DNA from: Histomonas meleagridis
Lineage: Eukaryota; Parabasalia; Tritrichomonadida; Dientamoebidae
DNA length: 64,000 bases
Assembly (NCBI GenBank): GCA_020186115.1
Contig: WSYJ01000141.1
Location: 62,001 to 126,000, forward strand
Reading direction: 5' to 3'
In this document: piece after piece, positions 40,284 to 54,576 of the stretch
How the letters are laid out: the number at the start of each line of letters is the position of its first letter
Numbering within the stretch: position 1 is the stretch's first letter
Program-made: the position numbers and the translations under genes
Notes under the pieces: generated by a model
Database searches by the model: none
What the model saw: the letters and a program-made list of their open reading frames with translations, nothing else
What the model was told of the DNA's origin: nothing

Positions 40284-41050
40284 ATGGAAGCTCGTCTTTC
40301 TGCACCAAAAAAAAAAAAAAAAATTCTTGACGCATTAAAAGAACTTGTTGATGAAGCTAATCTTGAATGTAATGAATCACATTGTGCGTTAGTTAGCATG
40401 AATTTGAACAGCAAATCATTTGACAAGTTCACATGTGCCGACAATGAAACGTTAGGTGTTAACTTAGTTTCTATACAAAAAATTCTTAAGTGTGGAGATA
40501 GTCAAGACACGTTAACATTATCTACTAATTCTGACCATACACAACTTAAGTTTCAATTTGAGAATGGTGGACGATTTTCTGAATTTTCGTTAGCTTTGAT
40601 GGACATTGACACAGATAAGTTATCTATTCCAGAAGCAGAACCAGAAGTTCGTATTACTTTATCATCCAGTGATTTCAATAAGATTTGCCATGATTTAACA
40701 CAGTTTGGGGATACTGTTAAAAATTTTTAGTTAAGTCTAAAACAGTTGTTTTCAATGCGAGTGGGCAACTTGGCAACGGCAGCATCACGCTGAGTTCATA
40801 TGATTCCGTCGAAGATCGTCCAGTTGATATTGAAATGGATAGTTCTATTGATAAGTTAGAGTTATCATTTGCGCTTAAATATTTGAATTATTTCACGAAA
40901 GCATCGCCGTTATCAGATAAAGTTATTCTGGAACTTTCGACAGGCCGTCCGCTGATTGTGTTATATCAATTGGATGATGACACTGGTTACATCAAATATT
41001 ACCTTGCACCTAAAGTTGAAGATGACGAAGATGAAGACGAAGAAAATTAA
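40284..41050 (+). pseudogene. PCNA, damaged copy
   Basis: This is the left-arm copy of the intact PCNA at 60658-61452. Three defects are visible. The 17 bases at 40307-40323 are all A where the other copy has ordinary sequence of exactly the same length. Twenty-seven bases are missing near 40377 between TCA direct repeats, removing GLSLQAMDS, a conserved PCNA segment. Near 40722-40729 one A and one T are added, giving a +2 frameshift and a stop at 40728. The rest, to DEDEDEEN and the stop TAAA, is nearly identical. It may be a true decaying duplicate or partly a consensus error. Confidence 0.85.
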
Positions 41051-41250
41051 AATTTACGACAAAGATTCAAACATATAAACAATTTTTAAACAATTTTTTA
41101 TTTATTTATTTATTTATAATGAAGAAGAACATTTATTAATATTTGACTTCATTAATTTTGTTGAATTTATTCAATTTCAAGAATCATTCACACATTTAAG
41201 TGCGATAAATTTTGTTGGAATGATTCTGAATTCATTCATTTTAAGAAATC

Positions 41251-42266
41251 ATGAAACTAAAACAATTATATAATGATGTAAAAGATTATTATTCAAAAGA
41301 TGTTCAACAAACAAATGATTTCAAATTTTCTGCATGTGTTTGTACTTCATATAAAAATGAAAAAAAAGTAAAAACTTTAACAAAAATTAACCAATTGTTA
41401 TAGAGAAATATTATGGATGTAGAACATCAATTCCAGAATCAATTAAATGGTTGATGATTCTTGATTTAGGATGTGGTACATGACGATATTTTTTTGTAAC
41501 ATCAGTTCTAACAGGTAAAGAAGATCATCTTATTGGTATTGATATAACACCAGAACAACTAAAAATTGCGAATGATTTACTTGATTATCATTATTTTCAA
41601 TTCTCAAATTCATTAAAAATCGAATTTAAAGAAGGTTTTGTTGAAGAATATTGGAATTTTAGATTCAACAATTAATATATTTATTTCGAATTATGTTAAT
41701 GATTTAAGTACCAATAAAATAAAAGTATTTGAAGAAATTCATCGAGTATTAAAAGAATGAGGAGAGGTTTATATATCAGATATCTTTTCAAGCAAACCAT
41801 TTAATGAAGAAGCACGACGAAATAAAATGTTATTTGGTGAATGTATTGGAAATTTTTTATATTTAACCGAATTTGTTAATATTATGAATAAAACAGGATT
41901 TTCAGAGATATAACCAGTTGAAATTCGAGTTCTTGTTATTCAACATGAATTAATTGATCCTTATACAAGATTTTATTCTAATACATTTCGCGTATTTAAA
42001 ATATCTCAAATAATATATTTGAACATGATGTTGGAATTTATCAAGGAGGAATTGATGATAATGAAGAAGAATTGCAATTTGATTTAATACACAATTTTAT
42101 TCGAAATCAAGCAATTCCAATCTTATCTAAATTAAAAGAAATTCTTCAAAAATAACGTTTTTGTAAATATTTTACATTTAATAAAGATGAAAATATCAAA
42201 TCTTATCAAAGTGAATTAATTCTTGATATATTAAATGAATGTTTATTGAAGAAAGGAAGTGAATGA
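41251..42266 (+). pseudogene. ArsM-like arsenite S-adenosylmethionine methyltransferase pseudogene (left arm)
   Basis: From MKLKQLYNDVKDYYSKDVQQ the frame reads as an ArsM homologue broken by a frameshift before PIVIEKYYGCRTSIPE. ILDLGCGT is followed by TGA then RY (family: GCGxGR), and DHLIGIDITPEQLKIAN, FEEIHRVLKE, TGA, GEVYISDIFSS, RNKMLFGECIGNFLY and TGFSEI, TAA, PVEIRV follow. This order (SAM motif I, IGID, LGGALY-like) is characteristic of ArsM. The two TGA codons sit where Gly (GGA) is expected. The same stops occur in the right-arm copy, so the gene died before the duplication. This arm has an additional TAA (42153 region). A TCATTT initiator-like element precedes the ATG. Confidence 0.75.
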
Positions 42267-42839
42267 TATGCTTCATCATGTTGTTTCAATAATAATAGCA
42301 AATGAAATAAAAATTCATCAAAAAATCAAAATCAATAAAAACAAAATTGAAATTTTTCTTTATCTTATGACATGCTAGGATATATAAACAGTCAGAAATT
42401 GTATTTTAATTTAAAAATAATATAAAATAAAATGAATTTTTTCTCAATGGTTATCAAAGCAAAAGTATTTTCGAATTTAATAATATTATTGACCAATTCA
42501 AACATTCATCAGTTTAAATTTTTTCATGTTTTGCAAGAAGAAAAGTTTAAAATGTATAAAATACTTTGTAACTAATATTTTCAATAAATTTATTAATAGA
42601 ATATATCATAGATCAATATTTATATTTTATCAATTTAAAATATGATAGACCATGAAATAACTTACATTAATATGCATAATTAATTTATTTTTAAGACATC
42701 ATTAGATTAATAAAAGAACATTAATAAAAGAATCTTTGAATATAATCAAATGTATGTATAATATTTAATGATTGTTATAAATTTTACTCCACTTGTATAT
42801 ATATATAATTATCATACGATACTTTGTTGTATTTAAAAC

Positions 42840-43950
42840 TATAAAAAATGTTGGGAGTTCTTATCAAAAATATACGATTTTGAATGTATAATTGTTCAAG
42901 ATGGGGAAGATATTATTTTTAGACAAAGGAAAACGAATATATATGGATGAAAATTTTTAAAGGAATATATTTCAACATTTTTAATACTTTATATAGATCA
43001 AATTTAATAAAATTATACATACTTACAAGAAAAAGATGTCATATTAATGGGTAATGCAAGATGTAATTGTTTAGAAGAAATTTTAAGAGCATATGGGTCA
43101 TTACATATCCATCCCACACTTCTCACATCTTTCAAACACTAGATTTATCCTTTTTTTTTTTTTTTTGAGTTTTAAAAAAAAAATATAAATTAATGGAAAA
43201 TCAAAAATTTTTATTTTGTGGCATTACAAAAACCTTACTCAATATACTGCAGTTGTATTAAAAAAAAAAAAGCTACATCTATAATTATTAGAGGTTCATT
43301 TAGAGTACCAAGTATTAATGTTACACCAGCTGACTTCCCCAAAAGGGTAGAAATTAATGAAAATGCACATTTTAAAGAATTATATAATTTAAGGCTGTTA
43401 AATTTATAACAAATTGTTTAGATTATATTTTATATCATTTTTCATTCAAAAACATTCAAATAAAGTTTGTTGGAGGCGATGCAGATCCATGTTATAGAAA
43501 AAGATTTGATACAGAATTTGATAATATTAAAAGTTTATGGAATAATGAAATTGTAAATATTAGTCAAATACTTGATAATGTATTTTTTATATTCAAATGA
43601 TGTTTATCATTGTTTAAAAAGATTACATAAAAATATTATTAATAATGGACTTCTTTATTTACAACCCTGTGATTTTCAAATTATAAATTGTATTAAAAAA
43701 ATTAATGAAGCAATACCTGCAAATATTCCATAAATTTAATTACTCTTTTTATCATATATTAATGGAGCAAATATATGGTATTGATATTGATGAACTATTT
43801 TAAGAAATTAGCGGAAAAGACGGAGAAAAAAAGATAAATTATAAATGCAACATAATTAAGTGTCAGTGGAAGATGTGGAGCATCATTAAGAGATACAGCG
43901 CATCAGCAAAACCTGATAAAAAGTAAAGCTAAGATTAATAAAATTCCAGT
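42840..43950 (+). pseudogene. unidentified decayed gene (left arm)
   Basis: Protein-like fragments in changing frames: LDKGKRIYMDENF, MGNARCNCLEEILRAYGSLH, IIIRGSFRVPSINVTPADFP with KRVEINENAHFKELYNL, VGGDADPCYRKRFDTEFDNI, LHKNIINNGLLYLQPCDFQI, and SGRCGASLRDTAHQQNLI. The order and the right-arm copy suggest one ancient gene of about 350 codons, possibly a second methyltransferase-like enzyme (inference only; spermidine-synthase-like was considered but not supported). Confidence 0.4.
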
Positions 43951-44430
43951 AACATTTTGATATTTGTAATTACGAGTTTTCGTATAGGCTGTGACAAGTA
44001 CATTTATCTTTTCAAGTTTTTGACAAAATATCTTTTCTTTTTAAGATGTTATAGCTATGTTGTTGGTCTGACAAATGTTTTTATTTGTTACACTTTATCA
44101 TTTTATATATTTGAAATAAAACATAAATATTTTTATATAAAGATGGAATAACAAAAAAATTTTTATGTAAAAAGAAAAAAAAATTTATTATTCTTTATAA
44201 ATTTAGAGCATGAATAAATTTTATCAGGAAATGCCGAGTCTTATATGTTTTCTCTACATTGACAAACACCGTGTGCTCTTGCCCTTTACCACAAAAAAAT
44301 TTTCGGTTTACTAGTATATAAATATTGAAAGTGTGACATTAAATAGATAATATTAACAAATGCTCGTTAGAATAAAAAACCATTATATAGTTAATGTTAA
44401 CTTTTATGAATAATTAATGGTTTCAATATT

Positions 44431-46971
44431 TTATAAAATATCTTTATCATTAATATCAATTCCTTCTTGTTCAAGAAGTATTTTAACTATTTCTGTATGA
44501 CCATTAAAAGATGCCTCAATAAGTGCTGTATTAAATAATTTAAATAATTTTCAAATATTATTTTCAAATATCAAATTATTAAAATAAATATTAAATAAAA
44601 CAAATAAATATCTTTAGCATTAATATCAATTCCTTCTTGTTCAAGAAGTATTTTAACTATTTCTGTATGACCTTTATAAGATGCTCTAATAAGTGCTGTC
44701 CAAAATAATTTAAATGATTTCCAAATATTATTTTGAAATATAAAATTATTAAAATAAATATTAAATAAAACAAATAAATATTTTTAGCATTAATATCAAT
44801 TCCTTCTTGTTCAAGAAGTAATTTAACGATTTCTGTATGACCATTTGAAGATGCAAATATAAGTGCTGTATTAAATAATTTAGATAATTTCCAAATATTA
44901 TTTTCAAATATCAAATTATTAAAATAAATTTTAAATAAAACAAATAAATACCCTTAGATTTAATATCAATTCCTTCTTGTTCAAGAAGTAATTTTACTAT
45001 TTCTGTATGACCATTATAAGATGCACACATAAGTGCTGTATCAAATAATTTAAATAATTTCCAAATATTATTTTCAAATATCAAATTATTAAAATAAATA
45101 TTAAATAAAACAAATAAATATCTTTATCATTAATATCAATTCCTTCTTGTTCAAGAAGTAATTTAACGATTTCTGTATGACCATTTGAAGATGCAAATAT
45201 AAGTGCTGTATTAAATAATTTAGATAATTTCCAAATATTATTTTGAAATATAAAATTATTAAAATAAATATTAAATAAAATAAATAAATATTTTTAGCAT
45301 TAATATCAATTCCTTCTTGTTCAAGAAGTAATTTAACGATTTCTGTATGACCATTTAAAGATGCAAATATAAGTGCTGTATCAAATAATTTAAATAATTT
45401 CCAAATATTATTTTGAAATACTATAAAATTATTAAAATAAATATCTTTAGAATTAATATCAATTCCTTCTTGTTCAAGAAGTATTTTAACTATTTCTGTA
45501 TGACCATTTGAAGATGCAAATATAAGTGCTGTTTGAAATAATTTAAATAATTTCCAAATATTATTTTGAAATATAAAATTTTTGAAACAAATTTTAAATA
45601 AAACAAATAAATATCTTTAGCATTAATATCAATTCCTTCTTGTTCAAGAAGTAATTTAACGATTTCTGTATGACCATTTTGAGATGCCCACAGAAGTGCT
45701 GTATCAAATAATTTAAATAATTTCCAAATATTATTTTGATATATAAAATTATTAAAATAAATATTAAATAAAACAAATAAATATTTTTAGCATTAATATC
45801 AATTCCTTTTTGTTTTAAAACGTATTCAACAAGTTCAATATTTCTTGATCCTGCTGAAAATACCAATATATCATGCGGAATTGAATGCTCTTTAAGGAAA
45901 TATTCAACTAAAAAAATATTTCCAATAATTGCTGCTTCATTAATAATATCATTATTGATTTCCATTCCTTCTTTAAGTAAAAATGAGAATATTTCGGAGT
46001 TATGATATGAAATACAAAGATTTCCTAATTCTTCTAAAATGTTGATTTCTTTTAATTTATTATCATAAAAATATTTAAAGATATCATTTCGATGAAATTC
46101 AATTGCTGTTTCATATGCATCTTCAAATGATGAATGATTTTGTTCACATAAATGAATGATTTCTTCATTCCCTCCTGCAACTGCATATTTACCTGTGTTT
46201 TCTACTTTTGCATTGTTAATAAGTAAATACTTATAACATTTAACTGATCCAAAAAATGCTGAATAATCAATTAATGAAACATTTTTTTTCATTAATAAAT
46301 GAACATATTTCATAGAGTGATGGCTCAATTTTTCTGGTTAAAATCAAAATTTGTTTGTGATGATATTTCTTGAAGTTTTTCTATTTCATCATTTCGAATA
46401 ATTTTAGAAATTATATTTGGATTATTTCCTTCTTTAATATATTTCTTATGTAATTCCCAATCATTCTTTGAAAGTTCTTCATAATTTGGTAAGGCACTTA
46501 CATATTCCCTTAAATGAATTGATAAATTATCTTTAGACATATAATGTACAAAATAAGCATTATGATTGTTTTTTTACAATATTTGGTTCAAGAAAATTAT
46601 GTTCAATCATCGATTCAAGAAGATAAGATGATTCATCCGTATTTTTTATTATTAAGAAATTGCCCAAATATATCAAATATATTGGATTTGATTTTATTAC
46701 TTTCTTCAAATGCTCTTATTTCTTTTATAATATTCAAAAATAAATTTGCATTATTATTTTTAATTACAAAGGAATAATATATCATTTGAATAATAATTAA
46801 ATCATAAGATAAAGGATGGATTTCATCAAAATTATTGATTATTAAACCTAAAGTTTTAGTGAAATTTTCTTCATTCAAACCGAAAATTGCTTGATTTATT
46901 GATAGAAGTGTTTCCCAGTTGCAATGTTTTGGATTCATATTTAATAAATTCATAAGAGACCGTTTTTCCAT
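44431..46971 (-). pseudogene. DUF3447-type ankyrin gene with 8-unit cassette array (left arm), frameshifted
   Basis: It starts MEKRSLMNLLNMNPKHCNWE at 46971, preceded by AACGGTC inside its first codons. Compared with the right-arm copy, single extra A/T bases occur near 46650 (A6 instead of A5), 46330 (T5 instead of T4) and 46285 (T8 instead of T7). These split it into frames 46971-46633, 46540-46325 and 46328-45594. The N-terminal helical domain, DUF3447-like region (YKYLLINNAKVENTGKYAVA, EEIIHLCEQNHSSFEDAYET) and degenerate ankyrin units lead into eight near-identical cassettes ending at a TAA at 44431. Four of the breaks are in homopolymers, so part of the damage may be sequencing error; the 170-bp cassettes are not. 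Confidence 0.8.
44450..45775 (-). repeat. ankyrin cassette array C (8 units)
   Basis: In transcription order: TALLWASQNGHTEIV, TALIFASSNGHTEIV, TALIFASLNGHTEIV, TALIFASSNGHTEIV, TALMCASYNGHTEIV, TALIFASSNGHTEIV, TALIRASYKGHTEIV, TALIEASFNGHTEIV. Most units are 170 bases. One spacer (near 45421-45450) is the short 66-base form, which keeps the frame open (DIYFNNFIVFQNNIWKLFKL). Confidence 0.85.
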
Positions 46972-47866
46972 GATCGGTTGTTCCCTTTCAATCGTCGGAG
47001 GACGTTTACTGCTTGTTCGACAAGAACGATACAGTAAACTTTGCTACGTAGAGTACCTGGAAGCCGCGAAAAACCCCTTCAAGGGTCACTCTATGAAAAA
47101 CTGGAGTAAATTTCACAAAAAGTAATAAAAAGCGCACATCGTCATAATTTATATATTGTGAATATTTTCTATGAGTCTATTCAATTATTAATCTTGAGGA
47201 TAAGATCACAAATACAAACAGACTTTGTCAATAATTTTATGGACTTGGATTATCTAAAGATAATTCCGAATTATTATTGTCACATTTCTTCCTACGTTCC
47301 GATGCACTCTCTCACGCTATTGGGCAGCCTTGAAGATTACGTATATTTTGATCACTTCTTCGGAGTAATCGCACATTACAAATTGATCCGGTTCCACTAC
47401 CAATTCGCTTAAGAACTCGTTCATTTTGTGATATTTTACATTTAGGAAAATCGAAACAACTTAAATCTCAAATCCATTTCACATAAAAAGACCAAAAAAT
47501 TTCAAAATTCCGGTCAATTCTTTTGATATTACAATTGCTCTAGCAATATCACGAAAAACATAATTTCGAGCGTTCGAGTGATTTTTTTCTGTAACATAAA
47601 TGATGTAATGCCATAGAAAACAACGAAATCGATTTTAATACATAGTGTATATCAGACAATTGTGAAAGAAATTCATCTATCGAATTAATCCAATTCAAAA
47701 TGAATGTGACCAGGTAACACTATTTAATTTTAAATATAACAAAGTCAATATTTTAAAAAGCCTGTTTGTGTTACCCCTTTTTTCTGCTACCTATACAATC
47801 AATTAATTGCTTATTCTAAAAAATCAAAAATATTGTGTTTTTAATAATTTTTTTTTCATTTCGAAA

Positions 47867-47901
<35 letters not shown>

Positions 47902-48144
47902 GCAAAACATGATTTCGAACTATTTACTTCATGTAAGAGATTGATTAAAATGAAAATATTACAAAAAAGCGACAAAGGATTTCTAATTTCTAGTCTTGAT
48001 GATAAACATAGTTATTCGATTTAAAAAGTTTTTAGCTTCTCTGATTGCTAAGTAGAGTAAACGTTTTTGCATCGTTATCATATATAACGAATTTGGAAAT
48101 GAAATTCGCTTCTAAACAGCTTTAGTTAGCTTCACTTTTATTAT
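46972..48144. other. intergenic region, inner end of left arm plus unique DNA
   Basis: About 1.2 kb. 46972-47709 belongs to the inverted repeat; its opposite strand carries a short frame (MNEFLSELVVEPDQFVMCDY, ending ...IFKAAQ, about 47310-47423) that might be an old exon or gene start. An (AT)n microsatellite lies at about 47869-47897. No complete gene is seen. Confidence 0.4.
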
Positions 48145-51054
<2,910 letters not shown>

Positions 51055-51991
51055 TTCTTACATATTTCTTGATATAATTATTTTTTTATATTTTTCGAGT
51101 AAATTTATGATTTCGATATTTCCTTTTTTTGATGCATATGTGAAAGCTGTTTCATTTAATTATAATTAATTCCAAATTATATTTTAGCATTAATATCAAT
51201 TCCTTTTTGTTCAATAATTATACATAATATTTCCTAATTTATTAACATAAAAATATTTAAAGATATCATTTCGATGAAATTCAATTGCTGTTTCATATGC
51301 ATCTTCAAATGATGAATGATTTTGTTCACATAAATGAATGATTTCTTCATTCCCTCCTGCAACTGCATATTTACCTGTGTTTTCTACTTTTGCATTGTTA
51401 ATAAGTAAATACTTATAACATTTAACTGATCCAAAAAATGCTGAATAATCAATTAATGAAACATTTTTTTCATTAATAAATGAACATATTTCATAGAGTG
51501 ATGGCTCAATTTTCTGGTTAAAATCAAAATTTGTTTGTGATGATATTTCTTGAAGTTTTTCTATTTCATCATTTCGAATAATTTTAGAAATTATATTTGG
51601 ATTATTTCCTTCTTTAATATATTTCTTATGTAATTCCCAATCATTCTTTGAAAGTTCTTCATAATTATTTAAAGTTGATTTTAGAAATTGAGATTTTATT
51701 TTCTTAATTTCGTTTTTTCTTTGATAATGAATAAATAATAACGAGTTTATATATTTGATCTTTTTTGCTTCAATTATTTTATTTTCTATTAATCTTTGGA
51801 ATATAATTTAATTTTTGTGTTTTAAAATTAAAAAGAAAATATGTAAAAATATTAATGATATTATCTTCTTTCGTTTCATTATTTATATCTTTATTTTGAT
51901 TATATAATTCTTCTTTTATTTTAAAAAATTTTATATATTCAAAAATTAATTGAATATTTCGATTTTCCATTATAAAATATGAATAAAGCAA
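51055..51991 (-). pseudogene. ankyrin (DUF3447-type) pseudogene in the loop
   Basis: The stretch 51241-51665 is almost identical to 46071-46490, the DUF3447-like part of the arm genes (NDWELHKKYIKEGNNPNIIS through HRNDIFKYFY), and is also in the minus direction. Its N-terminal part is different: MENRNIQLIFEYIKFFKIKE from 51991, with a frameshift near 51800. After a truncated region comes a single old ankyrin unit (TAFTYASKKGNIEIINLLEK) and an end near 51060. It is a third, chimeric copy showing that this sequence moves or converts between loci. Confidence 0.75.
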
Positions 51992-52654
51992 TTGACAAAT
52001 TATAAGCTTAAATGAATATGGATATTGCTGAATTTTAAAACGTAATGTGTTGATTCAACTGTTTCTTGAATGTTACTTTAATGCAATTTCAAGATATTAT
52101 CTTCTATTTGTTCCAACATTCCGATAAAATCTATATTTTTTTCTTTGATTTGAGCTTGACTATTTCCCATTAATCCTTTCTTATAAAGTTCTTATAAAGA
52201 GTATTATTGCACTTGCCCGGAAAGTGCAAAAATGTTTTTGAAAAAGATCTAACCAGAATACGAGGTGGCCACAGAAAATACCGACAGAGATCTCGTCTCG
52301 TCTAAGACTAAAGTGAAAAAGTCGTATCGGACACTTTATTGGTACCAATCTAAGTTATTTATGTATGAGCAAAGATACCTGGTGATTTATGATACCAGCA
52401 GATGATACTTTACGAGTTTACTAAAAACAGCCTTCGAAAAAGTTTTAAGATTTTTAAAAGGTCTTTTATTTGTTAATGACCTATAATTAAAGTAATGTTA
52501 CAATTTTATTTAATTAACAGAAAACATAATTTTTCAATTCCAAATTATTAATAACATTTTCATTCTAAAACAATTGCAATGTTAAAATTTAAAATGAATA
52601 TTTAATAAAATAAATATATAAAATTATTCATTGTATTACATTTTATTCATTCAT

Positions 52655-52985
52655 TTAATCGACTTCTTCAACACATGGTCCTGATGAATGTCCATTTCCT
52701 CCTTGCATGTTCGCACCTGGCATTCCGCCTTGTGCGCATCCTGCTGCATGTTGATAAGCTGCTTGCATAATTGGAATCAGTTTGCCCTCGAGTTCCTTCT
52801 GCTTTGAAAAAACGTTTACTTTACTTAGCAATTACGTAGCAAAGTTTTAGATGATGTGGCGATCGTCTTAAGTCGCATTTGAAATTCTTTTGAAAACGAT
52901 CAAAGAAATTAACAATACAATTATCAAAGTGTTCACCGCAAAGGTGCGCATCACCTGCTGCAATCCTAAAGCGCAACTTCTTTTC
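52655..52985 (-). pseudogene. cytosolic HSP70 remnants
   Basis: 52655-52803 encodes the tail of a cytosolic HSP70: KQKELEGKLIPIMQAAYQHA, then GGMPGANMQGGNG and PCVEEVD followed by TAA (with TAAA), the EEVD co-chaperone motif. Directly upstream, 52828-52985 encodes RIAAGDAHLCGEHFDNCIVN, which matches the ATPase-domain block 'AGDTHLGGEDFDNRLV', with poorer matching onward. The roughly 330 residues that normally lie between them are missing. It is therefore an internally deleted, decayed HSP70 gene. A 74-codon frame at 53020-53244 just upstream is not recognisably HSP70. Confidence 0.8.
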
Positions 52986-53840
52986 TTATAACACATTTTC
53001 TTTAAAGAATCTTATGGAATTAAGTGGTTGCATCGAGTGATGTTCTCTCACAAAAAAACAAAGTTGTTTCGCATTTTGATGTAATTACTCGATCTAAAAT
53101 AGTCCAATTCTCCAAATAACTTGATACTTGGATGGAATATTTCGTTATAGGAAAGATGATGAGAAATTGTAACCTGTAGCCTTGGACAGCAGCTTTTCCT
53201 TTTGTGAGTTCGCGTTGGAACAACAATGAATCAACATCGTTCAATGTACAAAGAGAATGCGTGGGAAAAGATTATAAAGCGACGGTTATCAAAAGCGCCT
53301 CCAATAAACATTGGTTGGTTCGAAAATAGTTCAAAGATCTGAATACGAACAAATTTAGTTTTGGACAAATTATAACATTTTTGTATCTTGACTTTATTCG
53401 TAGTAACGACTTTATCAAGGTAACATCAAGTTTCTTATCTTCGCTATTAAGTGATTTATCATTCTTTGTTCGAAATATTTCATGCTGGGATCACAGTCTT
53501 CATCATATGATGTTTTTACTTTCCATGTACAAAGGAATGAAAGATATGGTGGTTGTACACTGAATCCAGTCATACGGATAGGATATGGTAATAGAAACTT
53601 TACTTATTCATTAGTTGTCGAGTAATTAGAAAAGATTACTTGTTAAATATTTAATTAATGACAATTCTATTTTTATATTATATGAATCATTACTTAATTT
53701 ATCAACAAAACATTTCATTAACATAATAAATTAATTTATTAGTTGAATTTTGTATTGATGAGCTAAATTGGAAATGTTAACAATTATTCATGACCTTATA
53801 ATGAACAATTCTTATGAAAATCACTCAATTTCTTCATGTT
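52986..53840. other. unassigned loop DNA next to the right arm
   Basis: About 850 bases. Short open frames exist (53020-53244 minus, 53381-53563 plus) but none has family features. Possible gene debris. Confidence 0.35.
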
Positions 53841-54576
53841 TCACATTCATTTTGAATTGGATTAATTCGATAGATGAATTTCTTTCACAATTGTCTGATA
53901 TACACTATGTATTAAAATCGATTTCGTTGTTTTCTATGGCATTACATCATTTATGTTACAGAAAAAAATCACTCGAACGCTCGAAATTATGTTTTTCGTG
54001 ATATTGCTAGAGCAATTGTAATATCAAAAGAATTGACCGGAATTTTGAAATTTTGTTCTTTTCATGTGAAATGGATTTGAGATTTAAGTTGTTTCGATTT
54101 TCCTAAATGTAAAATATCACAAAATGAACGAGTTCTTAAGCGAATTGGTAGTGGAACCGGATCAATTTGTAATGTGCGATTACTCCGAAGAAGTGATCAA
54201 AATATACGTAATCTTCAAGGCTGCCCAATAGCGTGAGAGAGTGCATCGGAACGTAGGAAGAAATGTGACAATAATAATTCGGAATTATCTTTAGATAATC
54301 CAAGTCCATAAAATTATTGACAAAGTCTGTTTGTATTTGTGATCTTATCCTCAAGATTAATAATTGAATAGACTCATAGAAAATATTCACAATATATAAA
54401 TTATGACGATGTGCGCTTTTTATTACTTTTTGTGAAATTTACTCCAGTTTTTCATAGAGTGACCCTTGAAGGGGTTTTTCGCGGCTTCCAGGTACTCTAC
54501 GTAGCAAAGTTTACTGTATCGTTCTTGTCGAACAAGCAGTAAACGTCCTCCGACGATTGAAAGGGAACAACCGATC

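Larger units (their letters stand above)
39849..47709 (+). repeat. left arm of 8-kb inverted duplication
   Basis: This arm matches the reverse complement of 53841-61890. Paired landmarks: PCNA start 40284 and 61452; ArsM-like start 41251 and 60451; 43218 and 58478; 44151 and 57546; ankyrin start 46971 and 54577; 47412 and 54136. Identity ends at TATACGTGTCC outside and TGAATGTGA inside. The arms differ by point changes, small A/T-run indels, a 27-base deletion in this arm's PCNA, and a different ankyrin cassette number. Confidence 0.93.

Noticed and set aside
41251-42266. TGA recoded as glycine or tryptophan in the ArsM-like gene
   Set aside because: Other genes here (HP1-like, BspA-like) end at TGA, and this gene also has TAA stops and a frameshift, so decay is the simpler reading.
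42840-43950. Spermidine synthase identity for the decayed gene
   Set aside because: A loose resemblance in VGGDAD and the following strand pattern was not supported by the signature Gly-rich motif.
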